A stretch of DNA of 64,000 nt from Gordonia desulfuricans NBRC 100010 (GTDB lineage Bacteria > Actinomycetota > Actinomycetes > Mycobacteriales > Mycobacteriaceae): contig NZ_BCNF01000008.1 in NCBI RefSeq assembly GCF_001485495.1, forward strand, positions 1 to 64,000, in the 5' to 3' direction. The notes under the pieces are model-generated. The model was not told where the DNA came from and ran no database searches. It worked only from the letters and a program-made list of their open reading frames with translations. Positions within the stretch are counted from its first letter, which is position 1, and every line of letters begins with the position of its first letter. This document shows positions 37,366-45,662 of this stretch, in pieces. The position numbers and the translations under genes are program-made.

Positions 37366-39185
37366 TGCGGCCGACCATCTCCCAACTGCGGTCGTGGAAT
37401 CCGGACGGCATCACCGGGGCCGGCGAGTCGGCCCAGCAGGGTGCCGGTGTCCTCGATCTCGCGGCGACGACCGTCGCCGTCGCCACCCAGATCCCGTCGC
37501 ACTGGCACGGGATGACCAAGGATGCCGCGTCCTACCGTGTCCGGCAGGAGACCGACCACGTCGAGGAGGTCCGCAATGTGCTGCAACAGGTCGCCGACGA
37601 GGCCAAGGACGCCGGCACGGACCTGAGTCATGCCCGGGCGGTGGCGCTCCGCGAGGTCGATGCCGCGATCGGTGCCGGTTTCACCGTGACCGACACCGGC
37701 CAGGTCTCACATCGTTCCGCCTCACGGGCCCGGGAGGCCGCGACGATCGCGGCGGCCATCGACCGTGCGCTGACGTTCATCGACGACACCGACGAGACCT
37801 ACGGCGCCCGGCTCGACGACCTGCGTGCGGATCTGGCGGCGATGATCGACGGCCAACCCCCGGTGACCATCCCGGGGATGGGGACGGTGGATGCCGACGA
37901 GGCGGTGCGGCGGCTGCAGGCGATGACGATCGAGGAGCGCCGCACACTGCTCGAGCGTCTGTCCCCCACCGACATGCGCCGCCTCGTCCAGGCCGACCCG
38001 CGGGTCCTCGGGAACCTCGACGGCGTCCCGTTCGAGCAGCGGGGCATCGCCAACGAGATCAATGTCCGCAATGCACTCGCCGCCGAGATCCGCGTCAACG
38101 GCGACGATTCCCCGCGGGCCCGCACCCTTCGCGACATGTTGGGCCAGAAGAACACCACCGCCGCCGCCGCGCACGACTCACCGATCGGCCAGGCCGATCC
38201 CGACGACATGCAGGCCGAACGCATGATCATCGCCTTCGACAACACCCGCCTGGGCCGTTCCATCGAGATGGTCGGCCCGCTCGGTCGCGGTACCCGCAAT
38301 GCCGCGGTGTTCATACCCGGCACCGGCACCAACCTCGACTCGGTCGGCGGAAGCAACCGGACGGTCGCCTGGAACCTGGCCAAACGCACCGACGGCCCGG
38401 TCTTCACCTATCTGGACGGCGATCTGCCCCAGGAGATCGTGCGCACCGAACCGTTGCAGAGCATCCCCCGCCTGTTCGCCGGGCTCGGTCCTGGGATCGC
38501 CGGACTGCCCGGTCATCTCGCCGACGCGGTCGACGAGAGTGCGGTCGACCCGCATTTCGCCGCCGACATGGCACCGCGGCTGAAGTCGTTCGGGCAGGCC
38601 CTCGACGCCGAACTCGACGCGGTGGCCCCCGGCGCCACCACCACCTACATCGGGCACTCCTACGGCGGCTCGGTACTCGGGACCGCCGAGCAACTCGGGC
38701 TGCGCGCCGACAACGTGATCTATGCGTCGTCGGCGGGCACCGGTGTCCTCGACGGTCCGTGGCACAACCCCGCCGAGAACGTCCGGCGTTACTCGTTCAC
38801 CGCGCCCGGCGACTTCATGGAGTATCTCCAGGGCGTCCCGTTCGGACCCCACGGAGCCGACCCCGACGAGGTGCCGGGCGTGGTGCACCTGGACATGGGT
38901 ACCTGGGGCGACGGCACTCGACCGATCACCGGGCCGAACGGACACGGCGCCTATTGGGACGACCCGGAGTCGACGCCGTTCCGCAACACCGTGGAGATCA
39001 TCAGAGGCAACCATCCCGACACCCCACCCAACCCGGCACCGCCGATCCCGGAACGCCCCACACCCGAACTCCCGACTCCGAGATCGATTCTCGAACCGCT
39101 GATTCCCCGGCCGCTGATTCCCGGGCCACCGGGACGGTCGGGCAGTGACCCGACCTCACCGGAGGACGTCCCGTTCACTCCCTGA
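37365..39185 (+). CDS. DUF1023 alpha/beta hydrolase with WXG100-like N-terminus
   Basis: 606 residues. The N-terminal 150 are predicted helical with HWHGMTKDAASYRVR near residue 45, resembling the turn of WXG100 proteins. A DUF1023 hydrolase follows (about 270-560) with NAAVFIPGTGTNLDSVGG, nucleophile elbow YIGHSYGGSVLG near 425 and YASSAGTGVLD. The C-terminal 50 residues are Pro-rich (PERPTPELPTP), as in surface-exposed or secreted proteins. It is coupled to the preceding small helical gene and converges with the NCS2 permease gene, overlapping its 3' end by 11 bp. The pairing suggests export through a type VII system; substrate unknown. Confidence 0.82.
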   Translation: MRPTISQLRSWNPDGITGAGESAQQGAGVLDLAATTVAVATQIPSHWHGMTKDAASYRVRQETDHVEEVRNVLQQVADEAKDAGTDLSHARAVALREVDAAIGAGFTVTDTGQVSHRSASRAREAATIAAAIDRALTFIDDTDETYGARLDDLRADLAAMIDGQPPVTIPGMGTVDADEAVRRLQAMTIEERRTLLERLSPTDMRRLVQADPRVLGNLDGVPFEQRGIANEINVRNALAAEIRVNGDDSPRARTLRDMLGQKNTTAAAAHDSPIGQADPDDMQAERMIIAFDNTRLGRSIEMVGPLGRGTRNAAVFIPGTGTNLDSVGGSNRTVAWNLAKRTDGPVFTYLDGDLPQEIVRTEPLQSIPRLFAGLGPGIAGLPGHLADAVDESAVDPHFAADMAPRLKSFGQALDAELDAVAPGATTTYIGHSYGGSVLGTAEQLGLRADNVIYASSAGTGVLDGPWHNPAENVRRYSFTAPGDFMEYLQGVPFGPHGADPDEVPGVVHLDMGTWGDGTRPITGPNGHGAYWDDPESTPFRNTVEIIRGNHPDTPPNPAPPIPERPTPELPTPRSILEPLIPRPLIPGPPGRSGSDPTSPEDVPFTP

Positions 39186-40452
39186 CGCCGGCGGTCCCGC
39201 GCCATCCGCCGATCAGCCGCAGGCTGTGATAGATCACCAGCGCGGCGATCGCACCGATCGCGATACCGCCGAAGCTGAGTCCGCCGATCGTCCAGGTGAA
39301 ATCGGCGATGCCGAGCACCAGCGGGATGGCGGCGGTGAACTGGTTGATGGGTTTGCCGAAGTCCACCCGGTTGGTGACCCAGATGTGGATGCCGATGATG
39401 CCGACCAGACCGTAGAGCGCGGTGGTCACGCCGCCGAGCACACCGGCCGGGATCGCCGCGATCACCGCACCGACCTTGGGGCACAGACCCAGGATGATCG
39501 CGGCGGCACCGGCCACCCAGTAGGCGGCCGTCGAGTACACCTTGGTCGCGGCCATCACACCGATGTTCTCGGCGTAGGTGGTCGTCGCCGATCCGCCGCC
39601 GCTGCCGGCGAGCACGGTGGCCAGGCCGTCGGCGGCCAGCGCACGGCCGATCCGGTTGTCGTAGTCGGCGCCGGTCATCATGCTCACCGACTTGACGTGC
39701 CCGATGTTCTCGACCAGCAGGACGAGCACCACCGGCAGGAAGGTGGGGATCACCGACAACGAGAAGGTGGGAGTGGTGAAGTCCGGCAACCCGATCCAGC
39801 CCGCCGACTCGATCCCGGAGGTGTCGACCTCACCGCGGACGAAGGCGAACAGGTAGCCGAGCACCACGCTGAGGAAGATCGCCAGACGTCCGAGCAGCCC
39901 CCGGAAGAATGCGATCGAGGCCAGCAGCAGCACCAGGGTGACGGTCGCGGTGACGGCGCCCTGCTCGAAGTTGTTCTTCGCCGCCGGCGCCAGGTTGAGA
40001 CCGATCAGCGCGACGATGGTGCCGGTGACGATCGGCGGCATCGTCACCTCGATCCACTGTGTACCAACGAAGTTCACGATCACACCGATGACGACGAGCA
40101 GTGCGCCGACCACCACGATGCCGCCGAGTGCCGACGAATGTCCGTGCGAGGCCACCGCGGCGGTCACCGGGGCGATGATCGCGAAACTCGAGCCGAGGTA
40201 GCTCGGCAGCCGGTTACGGGTGATCAGCAGGAACAGGACGGTGCCGATACCGGAGAAGAACAGCGTCGTCGACGGCGGGAACCCGGTGAGCACCGGGACC
40301 AGGAAGGTGGCGCCGAACATCGCGACCACATGCTGCAGGCCGATCCCGATGGTGCGCGGCCAGCTGAGCCGCTCCCCCGGTGCGATCACCACCCCGTCGT
40401 CCACCTTGGTCCAACTCAGCATCCGCAACCCGCGGTCATCGCCGTTTGTCAT
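39175..40452 (-). CDS. NCS2 family uracil/xanthine permease
   Basis: A 425-residue permease with about 14 membrane segments typical of nucleobase:cation symporter-2 proteins. It has LQHVVAMFGATFLVPVL in helix 1, PSYLGSSFAIIAPV in the helix-3 substrate region, and VENIGHVKSVSMMTGADYDN plus GGSATTTYAENIGVMAATKV, the QH/NxT-type motif region of UraA-like proteins. The E-N-I-G and T-Y-A-E-N-I-G signatures favour uracil over xanthine/urate. It stands alone on the minus strand, with its 3' end overlapping the DUF1023 gene and no terminator between them. Confidence 0.9.
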   Translation of the reverse strand: MTNGDDRGLRMLSWTKVDDGVVIAPGERLSWPRTIGIGLQHVVAMFGATFLVPVLTGFPPSTTLFFSGIGTVLFLLITRNRLPSYLGSSFAIIAPVTAAVASHGHSSALGGIVVVGALLVVIGVIVNFVGTQWIEVTMPPIVTGTIVALIGLNLAPAAKNNFEQGAVTATVTLVLLLASIAFFRGLLGRLAIFLSVVLGYLFAFVRGEVDTSGIESAGWIGLPDFTTPTFSLSVIPTFLPVVLVLLVENIGHVKSVSMMTGADYDNRIGRALAADGLATVLAGSGGGSATTTYAENIGVMAATKVYSTAAYWVAGAAAIILGLCPKVGAVIAAIPAGVLGGVTTALYGLVGIIGIHIWVTNRVDFGKPINQFTAAIPLVLGIADFTWTIGGLSFGGIAIGAIAALVIYHSLRLIGGWRGTAGVRE

Positions 40453-40690
40453 GCGAAACAGTGTGCGCGACGGGCCGGTCCGGCGCGCACAAACCCCGTT
40501 GCACGCCGCTGGTCACACATGTGTAAAGACCACGCCGACTGACACCTGTCTCACGTGAAATAAACAGGCACTCATCAGTTTTCGGTTGACAGGGGGCATA
40601 CAGGAAGGGAGCAGCTCAGCCGAAGGTGACGGTCATAGTTTCTTCCGTGTCGGCATCGATGCCGGCGTGTCCATCGACAAGGAGTAGACA
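40453..40690. promoter_or_regulatory. leader region of the Trp-rich small protein gene
   Basis: 238 bp. TTGACA is at 40586-40591, but no matching -10 lies 16-18 bp downstream. A perfect 14-bp palindrome CGGCATCGATGCCG is at 40651-40664, 26 bp before the start codon, where it could be an operator or a leader hairpin. Confidence 0.4.
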
Positions 40691-40825
40691 ATGCCTGGAC
40701 CGCAGCGCCAGCCCCAGCAGCAGCGCCCGCAGAATCGCCCGCAGAATCAGCAGCAGCCGCGTCGCCGTCGTCGTGTCCGCGTGTGGGACTGGCGGACCTT
40801 CCGCTGGATCTGGGTCTGGCAGTGA
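40691..40825 (+). CDS. 44-residue Gln/Pro/Arg-rich protein with Trp-rich C-terminus
   Basis: Encoded by ATG at 40691 through TGA at 40823-40825, with an excellent AAGGAG ribosome site 6 nt upstream. The first 22 residues are Pro/Gln/Asn/Arg-rich (PQRQPQQQRPQNRPQ). Five consecutive Arg follow, then a 16-residue tail with five Trp in alternating positions, ending RWIWVWQ. There is no signal peptide and no cysteine. It lies 147 bp upstream of an ABC half-exporter on the same strand. I do not recognise the family. The composition suits a membrane-active or nucleic-acid-binding micro-protein, or a precursor peptide exported by the neighbour. An ORF on the opposite strand (40575-40832) is a shadow. 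Confidence 0.65.
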   Translation: MPGPQRQPQQQRPQNRPQNQQQPRRRRRVRVWDWRTFRWIWVWQ

Positions 40826-40972
40826 GCCACACCCGTTAGATTCCCTTCTTTCCTCCGGTCACATCGCATCGCCCTGTGCGTCTCTGACCGGGTACGGACC
40901 GGCAGGCCCGGTGTGGCGCCCTTCGTCGCACCGGGTCCGGTCGCGTTCTGAACACACCCGTGGAGTTGCCCG

Positions 40973-42802
40973 ATGACGACGATGACCGCCCTCCGACGTT
41001 TCGCCCCCGCCCTGCACGGGATGGGCCGGCGCTTCACCTTCGCCGGATTCCTGTTCGCCGTCGCCGCGATCTGTGAGATCTATGCGGTCTTCGTCCTCGC
41101 CGACGTCATCGACGGGGCACTCAACTCCGACAGCATCGCGTCCTTCGCACAGCTGGCGGGCATCTGGCTGGGTATCACCGCCGTCTCCACCGTCGCCGAC
41201 TACTACGGTCAGATCATCTCGGTGGGGGTCTCCGAGGGGGTCGTCCTCCGCCTCCGGGACCGCCTGTTCGCGCACGTCCAGCGGCTGCATCCGGTCCTGC
41301 ACCGTCGGCTGGGGCTGGGCAACCTGGTCAGCCGCCACTCCAGCGACCTCGAGGCCGTCGAATACCTCGTCGGGTCCGGGGTGATGCAGTTGAGTATCGC
41401 CATCCTCAACACCGTCGGGCTGGTCATCGCCGCCCTCCTGATGAGCTGGCAGGTGGCGCTGGTCGCCCTGGCCGCGGTACCGCTGTTGTGGTCGGTCTCG
41501 TCGATCTTCGCGCGCAGGCAGGTGGCCGCCACCCGCGACGAGCGCGGCGCCAACAGCGACATCGCCGACGCCGTGGAGACCGCACTGGTCGGCCACGAGA
41601 CCGCCGTCGCCTACAACCAGCAGTCCCGCGAGCACGCGCGGCTGCACCGCCATGGCACGGCCTGGCGCGATGCCCGGATGGCACAGACCCGTGTGGAGGC
41701 CGGATTCGGCGCCGTGATGGGGTTCGGCCAGGTGGTGGTGACCCTGGCGATCGCCGTCGCCGGTGTCTGGCAGGTCCGCCAGGGCAGTCTCAGCATCGGC
41801 CAGCTACTCTCCCTGACCGGCTATCTCGGCATGCTGTACCCCAAGATGCAGGAGATCGCCGACGTCCGCCTCGCCGTCGCCTCCGCGGTGGTCAGCGCCG
41901 AACGCGTGGCCGAGGTACTCGACCTGCAACCCACCGAGCACGACTCCGACGCGGCGCGTGCACTCGATGCCGCCACCCGACCTGATGCCACCGCCCGACC
42001 CGATGCCGGCGCCGCCGCTTCGCCCGCGGTCGGCCCCGCGGCGTCGGACACCACCTACGGGGTACCGGTCGTGCTGCGGTCGGTATCGCTGCGCCGCGAC
42101 GCCCTCCCCGTCCTCGACGACGTCGACCTGACACTGTCGCCCGGCCAGATCACCGCCCTCGTCGGGCCCAGCGGTACCGGCAAGACGAGCCTGGCGTCGC
42201 TGCTGTGCCGCTTCGAGCACCCCGATTCCGGCTCGATCACCCTCGGCGACCGCGACTACGACACCCTGACCGGTCATGCCATCCGCGACCAGGTCACCCT
42301 GCTGCCCCAGTCGCCGGTGATCAAGGGCGCGACCGTCGCCGACAACATCGCCTACGGCCGGCCCGACGCCGACCGCGCGGCCATCATCCGTGCCGCCCAG
42401 GCCACCGATGCCGACGAGTTCATCCGGGCACTGCCCGACGGCTACGACACCGAACTGCATGACGGCGGCCTGACCCTGTCGGGCGGGCAGCGTCAGCGGA
42501 TCGCGATGGCGCGTGCCATGATCCGCGACACGCCGGTACTCATCCTCGACGAGCCCACCTCGGGACTCGACGACCGGACCGTCTCCCGCATCCTCGAACC
42601 GCTGCGGCGTATCGCCTCGGGTCGCACCACGCTGCTGATCACCCACGACCAGCGGGTCGCCGACATCGCCGACCGCATCATCGAGCTCCACGCCGGGCAC
42701 CTGCAGGAGCAGCCCCGGTGGATCCTCCCGGAGGACCTCGACGCCCCCGCGATCATCGGGCAGGACGCCGCCGAGCCCAGCCCTATGCACCTACGCGCAT
42801 AG
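40973..42802 (+). CDS. ABC exporter, fused membrane and ATPase domains (half-transporter)
   Basis: 609 residues. The N-terminal transmembrane domain (about 20-305) has six helices (first FAGFLFAVAAICEIYAVFVL). A linker follows (about 325-365) that is rich in Ala/Asp/Pro with repeated ATRPDA-type units. The ATPase has Walker A GPSGTGKTS, Q-loop LLPQSP, signature LSGGQRQR, Walker B VLILDEPTSGLD and switch His LLITHD. The order TMD-NBD and type IV fold indicate export as a homodimer or with an unknown partner. GGAG precedes the ATG. It is flanked by the Trp-rich small protein and the PadR regulator, so it may export that peptide or a compound sensed by PadR. Confidence 0.9.
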   Translation: MTTMTALRRFAPALHGMGRRFTFAGFLFAVAAICEIYAVFVLADVIDGALNSDSIASFAQLAGIWLGITAVSTVADYYGQIISVGVSEGVVLRLRDRLFAHVQRLHPVLHRRLGLGNLVSRHSSDLEAVEYLVGSGVMQLSIAILNTVGLVIAALLMSWQVALVALAAVPLLWSVSSIFARRQVAATRDERGANSDIADAVETALVGHETAVAYNQQSREHARLHRHGTAWRDARMAQTRVEAGFGAVMGFGQVVVTLAIAVAGVWQVRQGSLSIGQLLSLTGYLGMLYPKMQEIADVRLAVASAVVSAERVAEVLDLQPTEHDSDAARALDAATRPDATARPDAGAAASPAVGPAASDTTYGVPVVLRSVSLRRDALPVLDDVDLTLSPGQITALVGPSGTGKTSLASLLCRFEHPDSGSITLGDRDYDTLTGHAIRDQVTLLPQSPVIKGATVADNIAYGRPDADRAAIIRAAQATDADEFIRALPDGYDTELHDGGLTLSGGQRQRIAMARAMIRDTPVLILDEPTSGLDDRTVSRILEPLRRIASGRTTLLITHDQRVADIADRIIELHAGHLQEQPRWILPEDLDAPAIIGQDAAEPSPMHLRA

Positions 42803-42832
42803 TGTCACCATTGCATAGTGCGTTGTTGCACT
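42783..42832. promoter_or_regulatory. predicted PadR operator cluster and padR promoter
   Basis: CTATGC-N8-GCATAG (42783-42788 and 42797-42802) is a perfect inverted repeat with the 8-bp spacing typical of PadR sites. GCATAGTG occurs at 42797-42804 and again at 42813-42820, 16 bp apart. AGTGC-N6-GCACT (42817-42832) follows. A TAGCGT -10 (42834-42839) then leads to a leaderless GTG at 42848. The sites overlap the 3' end of the ABC gene. Confidence 0.65.
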
Positions 42833-42847
42833 GCTAGCGTCTGAGGC

Positions 42848-43399
42848 GTGGCACTCGAACACGCGATCATGGTGTCGTTGTCCGAACGACCGGGCACCGG
42901 CTACGAACTCGGTCGTCAATTCGACCGGTCGATCGGCCATTTCTGGTCGGCGACCCATCAGCAGATCTATCGGACGCTGCGCAAACTCCACGCCGACGGC
43001 CTCGTCAGCTATGAGCCCGTGGTGCAGGAGGGCCGACCGGACAAGAAGGTCTACACCCTGTCCGACGCCGGGCGGGAAGCGCTGCGGGACTGGGTCGCCA
43101 CCCCGACCCCGATCCAGAAGCTGCGCGACGATCTCGGCCTGAAGATCCGGGCCGCCCAGATCGAGGACCTCCCCGAGGTGATCACCGAGCTGCACCGCCA
43201 CCGCGACCTCCACGTCGCCCGCCTCGACCTGTACCGGGGATTCGAGAAGGACGACTATCCCGATCCCGACCGGCTGACCGGCCGACGCCTGCACCAGTAC
43301 CTGGTGCTGCGTGGCGGCGTCCGGATCGAGGAGGGATTCATCGACTGGTGCGACGAGGTGCTCACCGCACTCCAGCGAGAACTCGACGAGAACTCCTGA
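42848..43399 (+). CDS. PadR-family transcriptional regulator
   Basis: A 183-residue protein with an N-terminal PadR winged helix (about 1-80: MALEHAIMVSLSERPGTGYELGRQFD, QIYRTLRKLHADGLV, then RPDKKVYTLSDAG) and a C-terminal coiled VirR4-like dimer region (about 95-175). It starts at GTG 42848 with no Shine-Dalgarno sequence; a -10 TAGCGT 8 nt upstream points to a leaderless mRNA. PadR regulators usually repress an adjacent transporter or detoxification gene. Here inverted repeats just upstream suggest autoregulation. The ABC exporter upstream and the FadH-like reductase downstream are candidate targets. Confidence 0.9.
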   Translation: MALEHAIMVSLSERPGTGYELGRQFDRSIGHFWSATHQQIYRTLRKLHADGLVSYEPVVQEGRPDKKVYTLSDAGREALRDWVATPTPIQKLRDDLGLKIRAAQIEDLPEVITELHRHRDLHVARLDLYRGFEKDDYPDPDRLTGRRLHQYLVLRGGVRIEEGFIDWCDEVLTALQRELDENS

Positions 43400-43453
43400 A
43401 CTCCCACAGATTCCGACGTCCGCACGCGACGTTCCACACAGAGAGGTGACTCG

Positions 43454-45514
43454 ATGACAGCCCCGTCGACCGAGCGCAACGCCTACTACCCCCATCTGTT
43501 CGATCCCCTCGACATCGGTGGCATGACCATCCGGAACCGGATCGTGATGGGCTCCATGCACACCGGACTCGAGGACCGGATCTGGGACACCGACAAACTC
43601 GCCGCCTACTTCGCCGAACGCGCCCGCGGCGGTGCGGGCCTGATCATCACCGGCGGCTTCGGCACCAGCCGCACCGGCCTGCTGATGGCCTTCGGCGGCA
43701 AGATGACCAACGTCGTCGACATGATGCGCCACAAGCGCATCACCAAGGCCGTCCACAAGGAGGGCGGCAAGATCGCGATGCAGCTGATCCACGCCGGCCG
43801 ATACGGCTACACGCCGTTCAAGGTGGCGCCGGGCAAGGAACCGTCACCGATCCACCCGTTCAAACACCTGCGGATGACCGAGCCGATCATCCGGCACGTG
43901 ATCACCTCGTTCGGACAGTCCGCCAAGCTCGCCCGCGAGGCCGGCTACGACGCGATCGAGATCATGGGTGGCGAGGGCTACCTGATCAACCAGTTCCTGT
44001 GCCCGCACACCAACGACCGCACCGACAAGTGGGGCGGCTCCACCGAGAACCGGCAGCGTTTCCTGGTGGAGGTGATCACCGAGATCCGCCGGCAGGTGCC
44101 ACGCGACTTCCCGGTGATCCTGCGCCAGTCCATCGCCGATCTGGTCCGCAACGGCCAGACGTGGGACGAGATCGCACTGATGGCCCGCAAGGCCGAGGCG
44201 CTCGGCGTCGACGCGATCAACACCGACATCGGATGGCATGAGGCGCAAGTCCCGACCATCGTCACCTCGGTCCCGCGCGCGGCCTTCGTGAAGTTCACCG
44301 AACGCCTGCGCGACGAGGTCTCGATCCCCCTGATCGCGGCCAACCGGATCAACACCCCCGAACTCGCCGAGGAGATCCTCAACCGCGGACGGGTCGACGC
44401 GATCCAGATGGCCCGCCCGTTCCTGGCCGACCCGCACCTGGCGAACAAGGCGCAGGAGGGTCGCGCGGACGAGATCAACACCTGCATCGGATGCAACCAG
44501 GCGTGCCTCGATCACGCCTTCGTCGGCAAACACGTGTCGTGCCTGGTGAATCCGCGTGCCGGACGCGAGACCACACTGATCCTCGGCCCCACCCGCAGGG
44601 CCAAGCGGGTCGCGGTGATCGGCGCCGGACCGGCCGGGTTGTCGGCGGCGGTCTCGGCCGCCGAGCGCGGCCACCGGGTGGACCTCTACGAGGGTGGCAG
44701 CAGCATCGGCGGCCAGTTCTCGATCGCCTCCCGGATCCCGGGCAAAGAGGAGTTCGCCGAGACCATCCGCTACTTCACCCGCCGCCTCGAGGTACTCGGC
44801 GTCACCGTCCACCTCGACACCCGGGTGAGTGCCGACGACATTGTCGCCGGGAAGTTCGACGACGTCGTCGTCGCCACCGGTGTCACCCCGCGCGTCCCGA
44901 ACATCCCCGGGGTGGACCATCCGATGGTGATGTCCTACGCCGACGCCGTGCTCGGCCGCCGCGAGATCGGCAAGCGGGTCGCGGTGATCGGCGCGGGCGG
45001 CATCGGCTTCGACGTCAGCGAGTTCCTCACCACCGACGAGTCACCGACGCTCAATCTCAAGGAATGGGAACAGGAATGGGGTGTCACCGAGGACCCGGAG
45101 ACACCCGGCTTCGTCACCCGACCACGACCGCTGCCGGCGATCCGGCAGGTGTATCTGGTGCAGCGCAAGCCCGGGAAGCAGGGTAAGACACTCGGCAAGA
45201 CCACCGGCTGGGTGCACCGCGCACAGATGAAGATGAAAGGCGTGGAACAGATCTCGGGCGCAACCTACGATCGGATCGACGATCGGGGGCTGCATCTGAG
45301 CTTCCACGACGCCGACGGCACCGTCACCGAGACCCGCATCCTCGAGGTCGACAACGTCGTGCTGTGCGCCGGACAGGAGTCGGTCCGTGAACTCGTCGAC
45401 CCGCTCACCCTGGCCGGGATCACCACGCATGTGATCGGCGGCGCCGACCTCGCGGCCGAACTCGACGCCAAGCGCGCCATCCGGCAGGGCACCGAGGTCG
45501 CCGCGGGGATCTGA
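43454..45514 (+). CDS. fadH: NADPH:2,4-dienoyl-CoA reductase-like FMN/Fe-S/FAD oxidoreductase
   Basis: 686 residues in three parts. An old-yellow-enzyme TIM barrel (about 1-340: LFDPLDIGGMTIRNRIVMGSM, active-site region GGEGYLINQFLCPHTNDRTD) comes first. A 4Fe-4S cluster site follows, CIGCNQACLDH plus a downstream Cys in HVSCLVNP. The C-terminal dinucleotide domain has VAVIGAGPAGLSAA (FAD) and VAVIGAGGIGFDVSEFL (NADPH). The layout equals E. coli FadH, which reduces 2,4-dienoyl-CoA during unsaturated fatty acid oxidation; trimethylamine dehydrogenase and bile-acid reductases share it. A GAGAGGTG ribosome site lies upstream of the ATG. It follows padR by 54 bp, so co-transcription with it is possible. 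Confidence 0.88.
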   Translation: MTAPSTERNAYYPHLFDPLDIGGMTIRNRIVMGSMHTGLEDRIWDTDKLAAYFAERARGGAGLIITGGFGTSRTGLLMAFGGKMTNVVDMMRHKRITKAVHKEGGKIAMQLIHAGRYGYTPFKVAPGKEPSPIHPFKHLRMTEPIIRHVITSFGQSAKLAREAGYDAIEIMGGEGYLINQFLCPHTNDRTDKWGGSTENRQRFLVEVITEIRRQVPRDFPVILRQSIADLVRNGQTWDEIALMARKAEALGVDAINTDIGWHEAQVPTIVTSVPRAAFVKFTERLRDEVSIPLIAANRINTPELAEEILNRGRVDAIQMARPFLADPHLANKAQEGRADEINTCIGCNQACLDHAFVGKHVSCLVNPRAGRETTLILGPTRRAKRVAVIGAGPAGLSAAVSAAERGHRVDLYEGGSSIGGQFSIASRIPGKEEFAETIRYFTRRLEVLGVTVHLDTRVSADDIVAGKFDDVVVATGVTPRVPNIPGVDHPMVMSYADAVLGRREIGKRVAVIGAGGIGFDVSEFLTTDESPTLNLKEWEQEWGVTEDPETPGFVTRPRPLPAIRQVYLVQRKPGKQGKTLGKTTGWVHRAQMKMKGVEQISGATYDRIDDRGLHLSFHDADGTVTETRILEVDNVVLCAGQESVRELVDPLTLAGITTHVIGGADLAAELDAKRAIRQGTEVAAGI

Positions 45515-45589
45515 TCCCCACGGCGCCTGATCCCCACGGTGCCTGATCCCACCGCGTCTGATCCCACGGCGCCTGATCCCACGGCGTCC
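45513..45589 (+). repeat. 15-16-bp tandem repeat, five copies
   Basis: Units beginning GATCCC(C)AC and ending C(C/T)CT or TCC start at 45513, 45529, 45545, 45560 and 45575. They are 16, 16, 15, 15 and 15 bp long with few differences. The first unit overlaps the fadH stop codon. No spacer or CRISPR-like structure. Confidence 0.9.
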
Positions 45590-45649
45590 CGGTGGCACCG
45601 GAGACGGTGACACCGGGACGCGGATCGATCACCGGCGGGGACTGCTGAT

Positions 45650-45655
45650 TACGAT
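45650..45655 (+). promoter_or_regulatory. -10 box of cmrA
   Basis: TACGAT lies 7 nt before the ATG at 45663, consistent with a leaderless cmrA mRNA. It overlaps the alternative ATG at 45654, which argues against that start. Confidence 0.5.
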
Positions 45656-45662
45656 GAGCGGC

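Noticed and set aside
40575-40832. 85-aa minus-strand ORF over the Trp-rich gene
   Set aside because: No ribosome site, Ala/Gly repeats are the complement of the Gln/Pro codons; the plus-strand ORF has the better start.
45513-45589. CRISPR array
   Set aside because: Units are 15-16 bp, directly adjacent, without spacers, and no cas genes are present.
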